Origin: JACVRX01 sp046726315
GTDB lineage: Bacteria > Actinomycetota > Actinomycetes > Jiangellales > Jiangellaceae
Reading direction: 5' to 3'
Length of the DNA stretch: 64,000 nucleotides
NCBI GenBank assembly: GCA_046726315.1
Contig: JBKPAG010000017.1
Span: forward strand, 101,207-165,206
A model generated the notes under the pieces. That model was not told the origin of the DNA, did no database searches, and was given only the letters and a program-made list of their open reading frames with translations. Shown piece after piece: positions 54,759 through 64,000 of the stretch. A program made the translations under genes and the position numbers. Every line of letters begins with the position of its first letter. The first letter of the stretch is position 1.

Positions 54759-56123
54759 GTGGACCGTCTCTTCGGCACTGACGGCGTCCGGGGCCTGGCC
54801 AATCACGATCTCACCGCCGAGCTAGCCATGGATCTGTCCGTCGCGGCGACGCACATGTTGGGTGAGGCGGGCGCATTCGCCGGACCCCGGAAAGTCGCTG
54901 TCGTCGGACGCGACACCAGGGCCTCCGGTGAGTTCCTGGAAGCTGCCGTCGTCGCTGGACTGGCGAGCGCCGGTGTTGATGTGATGCGAGTGGGCGTCCA
55001 GCCCACGCCTGCCATCGCGTACCTGACCGGCGATTTGGGTGCCGACCTGGGAGTCGTGCTCTCGGCGAGCCACAACCCCATGCCGGACAACGGCGTCAAG
55101 TTCTTCGCCAAGGGCGGGAACAAGCTGGACGATGCCGTCGAGGACGCAATCGAGGCTCGGCTGCGGGAGCCGTGGGAGCGTCCAACCGGGGCCGGGGTGG
55201 GACGTGTCCACGATTATCCCGAGGGATTCGAGCGGTATGTGGAGCACGTGGTCGGGTCCGCACCACACCGCCTCGACGGTGTACGGGTCGTGATCGACTG
55301 CGCGAACGGAGCCGCGCATCGCGCCGGCCCGGAGGTGTTGCGTCGTCTCGGCGCCAACGTCGTCGCTGCGTTCGCAGAGCCGAACGGGCTCAACATCAAC
55401 GACGGTTGCGGCTCGACTCACCTCGACCGGCTGCAGGAACTCGTGATTCACAACCGCGCCGACGCCGGCATCGCCTATGACGGCGACGCTGACCGCTGCC
55501 TTGCCGTCGATGCAGGCGGCGAAGTTGTAGACGGCGACCAGATTCTGGCAGTGCTTGCGCTCGCCATGCGAACGGCGGGCACGCTCAACGACGACACTGT
55601 GGTCGCCACCGTGATGTCAAACGAGGGTTTCCGGCAGGCAATGCGGCGTTCCGGGATCAAGGTCCTCGACACCTCCGTGGGCGACCGGTACGTGTTGGAG
55701 GCGATGAAGGCGGGCGATTACTCGCTTGGAGGTGAGCAGTCCGGCCACGTCATCCTGCTCGACCATGCGACGACTGGCGATGGCCTGCTGACCGCCGCCC
55801 ACCTGCTCGGCCAGGTCGCACAGTCGGGACGTCCGCTGGCTGAGCTGGCGAGCGTCGTGCGGCGGTTGCCGCAGGTGCTGATCAACGTACCGAGAGTGGA
55901 CAAATCCAGGGTGAACTCTTCGGTAGACCTGCACGCGGCGGTCACCAGAGCGAAGGCCGAGTTGGGCGACACCGGCCGGGTACTGCTGCGACCGTCGGGT
56001 ACCGAGTCGCTGGTCCGGGTGATGGTCGAGGCGGCGACGGAAGAGCACGCCAACGCAATCGCGAACCGCCTGGCCACTGTGGTCGAAGCGACCCTTTCGC
56101 TCACCCCTGAGGCGACAGTATGA
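54759..56123 (+). CDS. glmM: Phosphoglucosamine mutase
   Basis: GlmM converts glucosamine-6-P to glucosamine-1-P for UDP-GlcNAc synthesis. The 454-residue protein has FGTDGVRGLAN at the N-terminus, the phosphoserine loop SASHNPMPDNG with Ser104, the magnesium loop DGDADR (Asp241, 243, 245), the sugar-binding GGEQSGH and the phosphate-binding RPSGTESLVRVM. GTG 54759 is the start. With GlmS (57174) it supplies the hexosamine branch feeding MurB's substrate. Confidence 0.96.
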   Translation: MDRLFGTDGVRGLANHDLTAELAMDLSVAATHMLGEAGAFAGPRKVAVVGRDTRASGEFLEAAVVAGLASAGVDVMRVGVQPTPAIAYLTGDLGADLGVVLSASHNPMPDNGVKFFAKGGNKLDDAVEDAIEARLREPWERPTGAGVGRVHDYPEGFERYVEHVVGSAPHRLDGVRVVIDCANGAAHRAGPEVLRRLGANVVAAFAEPNGLNINDGCGSTHLDRLQELVIHNRADAGIAYDGDADRCLAVDAGGEVVDGDQILAVLALAMRTAGTLNDDTVVATVMSNEGFRQAMRRSGIKVLDTSVGDRYVLEAMKAGDYSLGGEQSGHVILLDHATTGDGLLTAAHLLGQVAQSGRPLAELASVVRRLPQVLINVPRVDKSRVNSSVDLHAAVTRAKAELGDTGRVLLRPSGTESLVRVMVEAATEEHANAIANRLATVVEATLSLTPEATV

Positions 56124-56143
56124 GCGGGTGGTGGGTGGGGCGG

Positions 56144-57139
56144 TCAGAGCTTGCGGAGGCGGATGCGCTGAACCGAGTGGTCCGGGCCCTTGTGCAGCAC
56201 GACAGTGGCGCGGCCCCGAGTCGGCAGGATGTTCTGCGCCAGGTTGGGGCCGTTGATGGTGTCCCACAGCCGGGTCGCCTCGGTGACCGCCGCGTCGTGG
56301 TCGAGGTCGGCATACCGGTGAAAATACGACGTTGGCTCCTTGAAGGCCGTCTCGCGTAGCTGGAGAAACCGCTCGACGTACCACCGCCGGATGTCCGCGG
56401 ATTCAGCGTCGACGTAGATCGAGAAGTCGAAGAAGTCACTCACCGCCAGCCCAGTGGATCCCTCGCGCGGGGATCGGGCAGGTTGCAGAACGTTGAGGCC
56501 TTCGACCAGGACGATGTCCGGGCTACGCACGACCACCTGGTCATCAGGGACGATGTCGTAACTCAAGTGCGAATAGACCGGGGCGGCCACCTCCGGAGCG
56601 CCGGACTTGACGGCCGCCACGAACGCCAACAGAGCCCGCCGGTCGTACGACTCGGGGAAACCCTTGCGCTGCAGGAGCCCCCGTCGCTCGAGCTCTGCGT
56701 TTGGGAGCAGGAATCCGTCTGTCGTCATCAGGGCGACGTCGGGATGGTCGGGCCACCGGGCGAGTAGCAACTGGAGCAGGCGAGCGGTTGTCGACTTCCC
56801 CACCGCCACGGACCCGGCGATTCCGACGACATACGGCGTGCGATCCGGAAACGCCGAGAGGAACGTCTTGGTGCTCGCGTGCAGCCGACCGGTTGCCCGG
56901 ACGTGCAGGTTGAGCAGGCGCGAGAGCGGCAGGTAGATCGCGCGCACCTCGTCCAGGTCCACCTCGTCGCCCACGCCACGAACGGCGTCGAGCTCGGCTG
57001 CCGTCAACGGCAGCGGCGCATCGCCACCACCGTCGCCGGCCCTGCTGCCAGCCCCGGTACCGGCCCCGGTACCGGCAAGGCCGGCCCATGCCGTGCGGTC
57101 GAGTTCGACGAACGCGGACAGGGCCTGCGGCTGTCTCAC
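56144..57139 (-). CDS. coaA: Pantothenate kinase, type I
   Basis: CoaA phosphorylates pantothenate, the first step of CoA synthesis. The 331-residue protein has the P-loop GIAGSVAVGKST (residues 106-117), TTDGFLLPNAEL, YSHLSYDIVPDDQ and SIYVDAESADIRRWYVERF, all type I signatures. A Gly/Ala/Thr-rich insertion (about 21-40) follows a tract of GGTACC repeats near 57055-57080. GTG 57137-57139 gives the RQPQALSAFVELDR start; the longer frame overlaps glmS antisense. It converges with glmM and diverges from glmS with only 34 bases between starts. Confidence 0.92.
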   Translation of the reverse strand: MRQPQALSAFVELDRTAWAGLAGTGAGTGAGSRAGDGGGDAPLPLTAAELDAVRGVGDEVDLDEVRAIYLPLSRLLNLHVRATGRLHASTKTFLSAFPDRTPYVVGIAGSVAVGKSTTARLLQLLLARWPDHPDVALMTTDGFLLPNAELERRGLLQRKGFPESYDRRALLAFVAAVKSGAPEVAAPVYSHLSYDIVPDDQVVVRSPDIVLVEGLNVLQPARSPREGSTGLAVSDFFDFSIYVDAESADIRRWYVERFLQLRETAFKEPTSYFHRYADLDHDAAVTEATRLWDTINGPNLAQNILPTRGRATVVLHKGPDHSVQRIRLRKL

Positions 57140-57160
57140 GGCACCATCCTGCCGGGGGGA

Positions 57161-57173
57161 TACCCTGGCGGCC
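57161..57173 (+). promoter_or_regulatory. -10 element and probable leaderless start of glmS
   Basis: TACCCT at 57161-57166 is a good -10 hexamer; the expected start point, 7-8 bases further, coincides with the glmS GTG at 57174. No ribosome-binding site precedes the GTG. The -35 region (about 57138-57143) is poor. A leaderless transcript is therefore predicted. Confidence 0.4.
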
Positions 57174-59021
<1,848 letters not shown>

Positions 59022-59029
59022 CTCGCCTC

Positions 59030-59386
59030 GTGATCGTGGGCCTAGGGATCGACGTGGTCGACGTGGCGCGATTCGCCGAGACGGTCGAGCGGACGCCGCG
59101 ACTGCTCGAGCGGGTGTTCACCAAGAGGGAGCGGGAACGGCCGATTGCGTCGCAGGCTGCCCGGTTCGCCGCGAAGGAGGCATTGGCCAAGGCATTGGGC
59201 GCGCCGCAGGGGCTGCGGTGGCACGATGCCGAGGTCGTGGCCTCCGACGACGGCCGGCCGTGGTTCGAGGTCCGCGGATCGGTGGCCGCACGGTGCAGTG
59301 CTCTCGGCGTCGACGCCGTCTTGCTTTCCCTCTCCCACGACGCCGGCATCGCGTCGGCCGTCGTCGTTCTGGAGGGCACGTCGTGA
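59030..59386 (+). CDS. acpS: Holo-[acyl-carrier-protein] synthase
   Basis: AcpS transfers 4'-phosphopantetheine from CoA to ACP. The 118-residue protein has the magnesium Asp in GLGIDVVDVARF and the Glu in RFAAKEALAKALG, with FTKRERE between them. GTG 59030 lies 8 bases after glmS. The stop overlaps nnrD (GTGA). Proximity to coaA reflects the shared CoA pathway, though on opposite strands. Confidence 0.95.
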   Translation: MIVGLGIDVVDVARFAETVERTPRLLERVFTKRERERPIASQAARFAAKEALAKALGAPQGLRWHDAEVVASDDGRPWFEVRGSVAARCSALGVDAVLLSLSHDAGIASAVVVLEGTS

Positions 59387-60804
59387 TCGGCGCCCATCCG
59401 GTCCGGCAGATCCGGGCCGCCGAAGCGGCGCTGATGGCCACCCTTCCTGCCGGGTCCTTGATGCAACGAGCCGCGACCGGCCTGGCTGCACGGTGCGCGC
59501 GGTTGCTGGGCGGGCCTTACGGGGCCCGGGTGACGCTACTCGTCGGTGCCGGAGACAACGGCGGCGATGCGCTGTTCGCCGGTGCGCGGCTGGCCAGGCG
59601 AGGCGCCCGGGTGGACGCGATTCTGGTTCGGCCAGAACGCGCTCATGCCGGCGGGCTCGCTGCGTTGCGTGCCGCGGGCGGGACCGTGACCGACAGCCCG
59701 GGGCGTGCCCTGGCCGGGGCCGATCTGGTGGTCGACGGCCTACTCGGCATCGGCGGTTCGGGTGGCCTGCGCGACGCCGCCGCCGAGCTGGCCAAGCTCG
59801 CGGCCGAACGGGCCGAGCTCGTCGTCGCCGTCGACCTGCCGAGCGGCGTTGACCCCGACACCGGCGAGCTGCCGGGCGAGCATGTGCTTGCCGACGTCAC
59901 CGTGACATTCGGTACGCGCAAGGTTGCGCTCGTCATCGACCCTGGGGCCGCTGCCGCCGGACGGGTCGAGGACGTCGACATCGGACTAGGGCCGTATCTG
60001 CCCAACCCGGCCGTCGAGGTGCTGGAGTCTGCCGACATCGGGGCCATGCTGCCCGTTCCCGCCCGAGACACCGACAAGTACGCGCGTGGCGTTGTGGGCA
60101 TCATCGCTGGATCGGCCGAGTACTCCGGTGCTGCGGTGCTGTCGACCGGAGGAGCAGTCTGCGGCGGCGCCGGCATGGTGCGGTATGTCGGTCCGGACGA
60201 GGTGGTCCGCGCAGTGCACAGCTACTGGCCCGAAAGCGTCGCCGGGACGGGGCACGTACAAGCGTGGGTGGTTGGGCCTGGCCTCGGGTCCGACCCCGGC
60301 GGTGGGCGGATGCTCGATCAGGCCCTGGCTGACCGTGTTCCGATCGTCGTAGATGCCGACGGGCTGCGGTTCCTGCCTGAGCGTCTCGACGTGCCTGCGC
60401 TGCTCACGCCGCACGCCGGCGAGCTCGCCCGGCTGCTGGGGACGACCCGCGACGACGTCGAGGCAAAACGGCTTCAGCATGCGCGAAACGCAGCCGCCCG
60501 ATGGAACGCCGTGGTCCTACTCAAGGGCTCCACGACGCTCGTGGTCGCGCCCGACGGGCGGGTGCGAGCGAACCCCACCGGAACCCCGGTGCTCGCGACG
60601 GCTGGCTCGGGGGACGTCCTCTCAGGGCTCGCCGGTGCGCTGATGGGGACGGGCCTGGATCCGCTTGATGCCGGGAGCGTAGCGGCCTACGTCCACGGGG
60701 TGGCAGGCCAGCTGGCAACGAAGTCGACGCCTTACCCCAGTGCCACGACAATCCTGGACGTCCTGCCGAACGCTCTACACCGGCTGGCTGGAAGGCCAGG
60801 CTGA
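59383..60804 (+). CDS. nnrD: Bifunctional NAD(P)H-hydrate epimerase / ADP-dependent NAD(P)H-hydrate dehydratase
   Basis: It repairs hydrated NAD(P)H. The 473-residue protein fuses an N-terminal epimerase domain (YjeF_N, about residues 1-210, with GAGDNGGDALFAG and VDLPSGVDPDTG) to a C-terminal ribokinase-like dehydratase (about 215-473, with GVVGIIAGSAEYSGAA, TPHAGELARLLG and ATAGSGDVLSG). The fused form is common in bacteria (NnrE-NnrD type). GTG 59383 overlaps acpS by four bases; alr follows 12 bases later. Confidence 0.94.
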   Translation: MIGAHPVRQIRAAEAALMATLPAGSLMQRAATGLAARCARLLGGPYGARVTLLVGAGDNGGDALFAGARLARRGARVDAILVRPERAHAGGLAALRAAGGTVTDSPGRALAGADLVVDGLLGIGGSGGLRDAAAELAKLAAERAELVVAVDLPSGVDPDTGELPGEHVLADVTVTFGTRKVALVIDPGAAAAGRVEDVDIGLGPYLPNPAVEVLESADIGAMLPVPARDTDKYARGVVGIIAGSAEYSGAAVLSTGGAVCGGAGMVRYVGPDEVVRAVHSYWPESVAGTGHVQAWVVGPGLGSDPGGGRMLDQALADRVPIVVDADGLRFLPERLDVPALLTPHAGELARLLGTTRDDVEAKRLQHARNAAARWNAVVLLKGSTTLVVAPDGRVRANPTGTPVLATAGSGDVLSGLAGALMGTGLDPLDAGSVAAYVHGVAGQLATKSTPYPSATTILDVLPNALHRLAGRPG

Positions 60805-60816
60805 CAGAATCGGCGC

Positions 60817-61983
60817 ATGACAACGCCCGTCCCGCATGCCGAGGTGCGGGTTGATCTCACGGCCGTGCGCGACAACGTCGCCGAGTTGCGGCGGCGTGCC
60901 GTCAACGCCGAGGTGTTGGCTGTGGTCAAGGCCGATGGCTACGGCCACGGGCTGGTCGCGTCCGCGCGGGCCGCCCTTGCTGGTGGAGCAACGTGGTTGG
61001 GCACTGCGGTGGTCGCCGAGGCGATTCAGCTGCGTGCCGCCGGTGTCAAGGGCCGGATCCTGGCCTGGCTTGCGGCGCCTGGGGAGCGCTGGGGAGAGGC
61101 GATCGAGGCCGGCGTCGACGTGTCCGCGGCTGCGCCCTGGGCCGTCGACGAGATCGCTGCGGCGGCCCGGGAGACCGGACGGCCGGCCCGTTTGCACCTC
61201 AAGGTGGACTCCGGGCTTGGCCGGTCGGGTGCGACGGTGCCCGACTGGCCCAGCCTGGTGGATGCTGCGCTCAAGGCGGAGGCCGAGGGCGTCGCAGAAG
61301 TCGTCGGGCTGTGGTCCCATTTCGCAATCGCCGACGCGCCCGCACACCCGACTGTTGCCCGCCAGTTGGCGGTGTTCAAGGAAGCCGTCGGGTTCGCCGA
61401 GGCGCGGGGTGTATCACCCGAGGTGCGGCACCTTGCGAACTCGGCAGCGACGCTGACATTGCCGCACACGCACTTCGATCTGGTGCGCCCCGGGCTGGCT
61501 GTCTATGGGCTGTCCCCGGTGCCCGACCAGGCGGCCCCGGCTGAGCTCGGCCTTCGCCCGGCGATGTCGGTTCGGGCCCGGCTGTCGTTGGTCAAGGTCG
61601 TCGGCGCAGGTCAGGGGGTCTCCTATGGCCACGCTTACGTGACCGACCGGATTACCACCCTGGGTCTGGTGCCCCTTGGGTACGCCGACGGCGTCCCGCG
61701 CCACGGCTCATCCGGGGAGGGCGGATCCGGCGCGCCCGTGCTGGCGGCCGGCCGCATCCGGCCGGTGGCCGGCCGGGTCTGCATGGATCAGTTCGTTGTG
61801 GACCTGGGCGACGACGTGGCGCAGGCTGGCGACGACGTCGTGCTGTTCGGCGACGGTGCTGCCGGCGAGCCCACGGCCCAGGATTGGGCCGAGGCCTGCG
61901 GAACGATCTCGTACGAAATCGTCACCCGGTTCGGTCCCCGCCTGCCGCGTACGTACGTCGGCGCGGAGGAGATGGGCGCGTGA
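60817..61983 (+). CDS. alr: Alanine racemase
   Basis: Alr makes D-alanine for peptidoglycan. The 388-residue fold type III PLP enzyme has the Schiff-base Lys38 in VVKADGYGHG, the catalytic Tyr270 in GVSYGHAYVT, SGLGRSG and the C-terminal VGRVCMDQFVVDLG-like motif (AGRVCMDQ). ATG 60817 follows nnrD closely. The stop overlaps the hydrolase start (GTGA), so translation is coupled. Confidence 0.96.
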   Translation: MTTPVPHAEVRVDLTAVRDNVAELRRRAVNAEVLAVVKADGYGHGLVASARAALAGGATWLGTAVVAEAIQLRAAGVKGRILAWLAAPGERWGEAIEAGVDVSAAAPWAVDEIAAAARETGRPARLHLKVDSGLGRSGATVPDWPSLVDAALKAEAEGVAEVVGLWSHFAIADAPAHPTVARQLAVFKEAVGFAEARGVSPEVRHLANSAATLTLPHTHFDLVRPGLAVYGLSPVPDQAAPAELGLRPAMSVRARLSLVKVVGAGQGVSYGHAYVTDRITTLGLVPLGYADGVPRHGSSGEGGSGAPVLAAGRIRPVAGRVCMDQFVVDLGDDVAQAGDDVVLFGDGAAGEPTAQDWAEACGTISYEIVTRFGPRLPRTYVGAEEMGA

Positions 61984-63077
61984 CCGGTCTGGTTTCCGCC
62001 GGCCGCGCGGCCGGTGCTTTCGGTGCGGCGCTGGGTGTTGCCGCTGTGGGCGCCGCCGTCGGTTTCGCGGCCGAGCGGTACGTCGTCGGCCGGTCGCTTC
62101 GCCGAGACGACCCATATGCCGATGAAAAATTCGGCTCGCTCCGCGGCGTCCCGCGCACTGTCGAGACCGACGACGGGGTGATGCTCCACGCCGAGGTCGA
62201 CGCCGACGCGAGCACATCGCCGCTCACTGTGGTCTTTGCTCACGGCTACGCCCTGAACCAGGATTGCTGGCACTTCCAGCGCAGGGACCTGGCCGGCCGG
62301 GCTCGGCTGGTGTTCTGGGACCAGCGTTCGCACGGGCGCTCCGGCCGTGCGCCGGATGGCAGCGTGACCTTCGAGCGGCTCGGCCGGGACCTTGCCGACG
62401 TTATCGACCAGGTCGTGCCGGAGGGCCCAGTCGTTCTGGTCGGCCACTCGATGGGCGGCATGACGGTGCTGGCAATGGCGAAGGAGCGGCCGGATCTGTT
62501 CCGCGACCGGGTGGCCGGTGTGGCGCTGATCACCGCGAGCGCTCATCTGGGCCGGGTCTCACTCGGCCTGCCCGGGCCGTTGGGCCGGATCACCCACAAG
62601 GCGGCTCCAGGTGTGGTGGCTGCCCTTTCCCGGCGCCCGGAACTGGTCGAACGCAGCCGGCGCGCCGGCAGCGACCTCGGCTACGTGCTCACTCGTCGCT
62701 ACTCGTTCGTGAAAGGCGGGTCGGCGGCGCTGGTCGAGTTCACGGCCTCGATGAACGCCTCGACCCCGATCGAGGTCATCGCGGAGTTCTTGTCCTTGTT
62801 CAACGAACACGACGATCGCGCGGCCCTGGTGGTGCTGGGCGATCTGCCGGTGCTGGTCATCGGGGCCGTCGGAGACAAGCTGACGCCGGTCGAGCAGAGC
62901 CGTGAGATCGCCGAGCAGCTGCCTGGTGCCACGTACGTCGAGGTCGCCGATGCCGGTCACATGGTGCTGCTGGAACGCCACGATGTCGTGACCGCTCATC
63001 TCCGCGAGTTGCTGGTCCGGGTCGAGGCTGGCCTACCGAAGCGACGAAAGTCACGGCGCTGGTGGCGGCAACGATGA
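61980..63077 (+). CDS. Alpha/beta-fold hydrolase with N-terminal membrane anchor
   Basis: The 365-residue protein has a hydrophobic Gly/Ala-rich N-terminus (about residues 6-32) and an alpha/beta hydrolase core. The oxyanion HGYALNQDCW, the nucleophile elbow GHSMGG with Ser, the acid Asp in VIGAVGDKLTP and His in DAGHMVLLERHD give a full catalytic triad. The substrate is unknown; a gene of this type between alr and tsaE is conserved in actinobacteria. GTG 61980 overlaps alr, and its end overlaps tsaE by four bases. Confidence 0.85.
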   Translation: MTGLVSAGRAAGAFGAALGVAAVGAAVGFAAERYVVGRSLRRDDPYADEKFGSLRGVPRTVETDDGVMLHAEVDADASTSPLTVVFAHGYALNQDCWHFQRRDLAGRARLVFWDQRSHGRSGRAPDGSVTFERLGRDLADVIDQVVPEGPVVLVGHSMGGMTVLAMAKERPDLFRDRVAGVALITASAHLGRVSLGLPGPLGRITHKAAPGVVAALSRRPELVERSRRAGSDLGYVLTRRYSFVKGGSAALVEFTASMNASTPIEVIAEFLSLFNEHDDRAALVVLGDLPVLVIGAVGDKLTPVEQSREIAEQLPGATYVEVADAGHMVLLERHDVVTAHLRELLVRVEAGLPKRRKSRRWWRQR

Positions 63078-63544
63078 GCCGGCTCGCCCGGCTGGAGATC
63101 CCCAGTCCGGACGCGATGCGGGCGTTGGGTGAGCGGATCGCTGGCGCGCTGAAGGCGGGCGACCTGGTTCTGGTGGGCGGGGAGCTGGGCGCCGGGAAGA
63201 CCACGTTTGCTCAAGGTGTCGGCTCCGGCCTCGGTGTGCGAGGCCCGGTCACGTCGCCGACCTTCGTGATCGCCAGAGTCCACCCGTCTCTGTCAGGCGG
63301 CCCGCCGCTGGTGCACGTCGACGCCTATCGCCTCGGCGGTTGGGACGAGCTCGAAGATCTCGACCTGGAGGCCACCCTGGACCAGGCCGTCACCGTCGTG
63401 GAGTGGGGCGAGGGGTTTGCCGAAGGGCTTGGCCCGGACCGGCTCGAGGTGCACATCCACCGCAGTTCAGGCGCCAACGCCGACGAGGTGCGCGAGGTCC
63501 GGATCACCGCCGTCGGCGATCGCTGGGCCGGCGCTGACCTCTAG
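63074..63544 (+). CDS. tsaE: tRNA N6-threonylcarbamoyladenosine biosynthesis ATPase TsaE
   Basis: TsaE is the ATPase that drives the TsaBD complex making t6A37. The 156-residue protein has the P-loop GGELGAGKTT (residues 35-44), SPTFVIARVHP and HVDAYRLGGWDELEDL, followed by VVEWGEG. ATG 63074 overlaps the hydrolase stop (ATGA); a GTG at 63062 is possible. tsaB and rimI, expected next in most actinobacteria, do not follow. Confidence 0.94.
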   Translation: MSRLARLEIPSPDAMRALGERIAGALKAGDLVLVGGELGAGKTTFAQGVGSGLGVRGPVTSPTFVIARVHPSLSGGPPLVHVDAYRLGGWDELEDLDLEATLDQAVTVVEWGEGFAEGLGPDRLEVHIHRSSGANADEVREVRITAVGDRWAGADL

Positions 63545-63612
63545 TACCCGTCGCTGGCGGTTTGCGGTGCTTGGGCGGGTGGCGTTATCTCAGCGATCCT
63601 GACCCACGCTGC

Positions 63613-63870
63613 TCACGGTGGGTCGCCGGGTGGGTCGGGCAGGGTGGTTTGGCCGACCGCGGCTCGGCGTCGAGTCGCGCGTCGGGCCGAGTTTGGTCCG
63701 GTCGGCTCGGTTCGGCTCGGTGGCGTGTCCTGTCCGGTGGGCCGGGGCCGGGGCGGTCGGCCGGTCGGTGGCCTGGCCTGCAGGTGTTTCGGGTGGCGGG
63801 GGTCGTCGGGTGGGACGAGGGCGCGTTTGCCGGTGCCGGGGATCAGCGCCCAGCCGTGCCGGGTTTTCAG
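63613..63870 (-). pseudogene. Possible C-terminal remnant of an HNH (DUF222-type) endonuclease gene
   Basis: A minus-strand frame open from 63870 down to the TGA at 63613-63615, with no ATG/GTG at its head, reads LKTRHGWALIPGTGKRALV, then a long Pro/Arg-rich tail. The LKTxHGW part resembles the segment after the HNH motif in DUF222 endonucleases common in actinobacteria, and an in-frame stop lies directly upstream, so only a 3' fragment would remain. The strong G-bias of the + strand in this 416-base gap is explained by the Pro/Arg codons of this frame. Assignment is tentative. Confidence 0.3.
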
Positions 63871-63960
63871 TCAGCATGGAACGGCCGGCCCCGTTCCGCA
63901 TCTCGCGTGGGTCATCCACCCTGAGGCGGAAGGTGCCACCTACGGAAGGAGCCGGCCGCC

Positions 63961-64000
63961 ATGTCCAGTGTTGCCGTCGAGGGCGGTGTCATCCACCTCG
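63961..64000 (+). CDS. Start of an unidentified gene, cut by right edge
   Basis: ATG 63961 is preceded by ACGGAAGGAG about 10 bases upstream, a good ribosome-binding site, and opens a frame to the window end. The visible residues MSSVAVEGGVIHL are too few to identify. It lies where tsaB would be expected after tsaE, but the sequence does not resemble TsaB. Confidence 0.4.
   Translation, partial: MSSVAVEGGVIHL

Noticed and set aside
63562..63924. Plus-strand 120-codon ORF in the G-rich gap after tsaE
   Set aside because: Its product is Gly/Arg/Trp-rich low complexity and opposite a more plausible Pro/Arg-rich minus-strand frame.

Overview
The window is a GC-rich stretch of an actinobacterial chromosome (Actinomycetota, class Actinomycetia). 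Gene order, frequent GTG/TTG starts, four-base ATGA/GTGA overlaps and the murB-add-aspC-tRNA-Trp-secE-nusG arrangement all resemble Streptomyces, Frankia and Jatrophihabitans-like genomes; the genus cannot be fixed from the sequence. Almost everything is the core transcription/translation super-region, read on the + strand.

Layout. 1-1240: the start of a receiver-domain protein (cut by the left edge), a YajQ-family protein and tRNA-Tyr. 1237-4885: a small decayed genomic island bounded by tRNA-Tyr and a 26-bp near-perfect copy of its 3' end. It holds a frameshifted integrase remnant and an ECF41-type sigma factor with an SDR and a small membrane protein. 4886-5930: a small gene broken by a 20-bp tandem duplication, a DUF2784 protein, tRNA-Thr and tRNA-Met. 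5957-11656: rpmG, two MaoC-type dehydratases, an MFS transporter and murB, converging on add and an aspartate aminotransferase gene. 11805-28416: tRNA-Trp, secE, nusG, rplK-rplA, rplJ-rplL with an L10-type leader, rpoB-rpoC, rpsL-rpsG-fusA-tuf. 28899-46959: the S10-spc-alpha clusters from rpsJ to rplQ, with secY-adk-map, a DUF1707 gene, infA and rpmJ, ending in truA. 46994-53507: a less conserved insert (membrane protein, ABC-F ATPase, secreted GH13 amylase, TrpB2-like enzyme). 53722-63544: rplM-rpsI, glmM, coaA (opposite strand), glmS, acpS, nnrD, alr, an alpha/beta hydrolase and tsaE. 63545-64000: a Pro/Arg-rich gene remnant and the first codons of a new gene.

Functionally the window encodes RNA polymerase (rpoA, rpoB, rpoC), elongation factors, most ribosomal proteins, the Sec channel, peptidoglycan precursor enzymes (MurB, GlmM, GlmS, Alr) and cofactor/carrier enzymes (CoaA, AcpS). 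Candidate promoters can be read before tRNA-Trp, rpoB, rpsL, rpsJ, infA, rplM and glmS.

The most unusual content is intergenic. A six-box GATCAGGTG element has the same box order and nearly the same spacing in two places, in opposite orientation. A related TTGTCAG box cluster follows rpoC. A palindromic 36-bp element occurs after murB and after tuf. A 24-nt identical motif lies in both the rpsL and rpsJ leaders. Several hairpins overlap or follow stop codons inside operons. No CRISPR array, rRNA gene or intact insertion sequence was seen.
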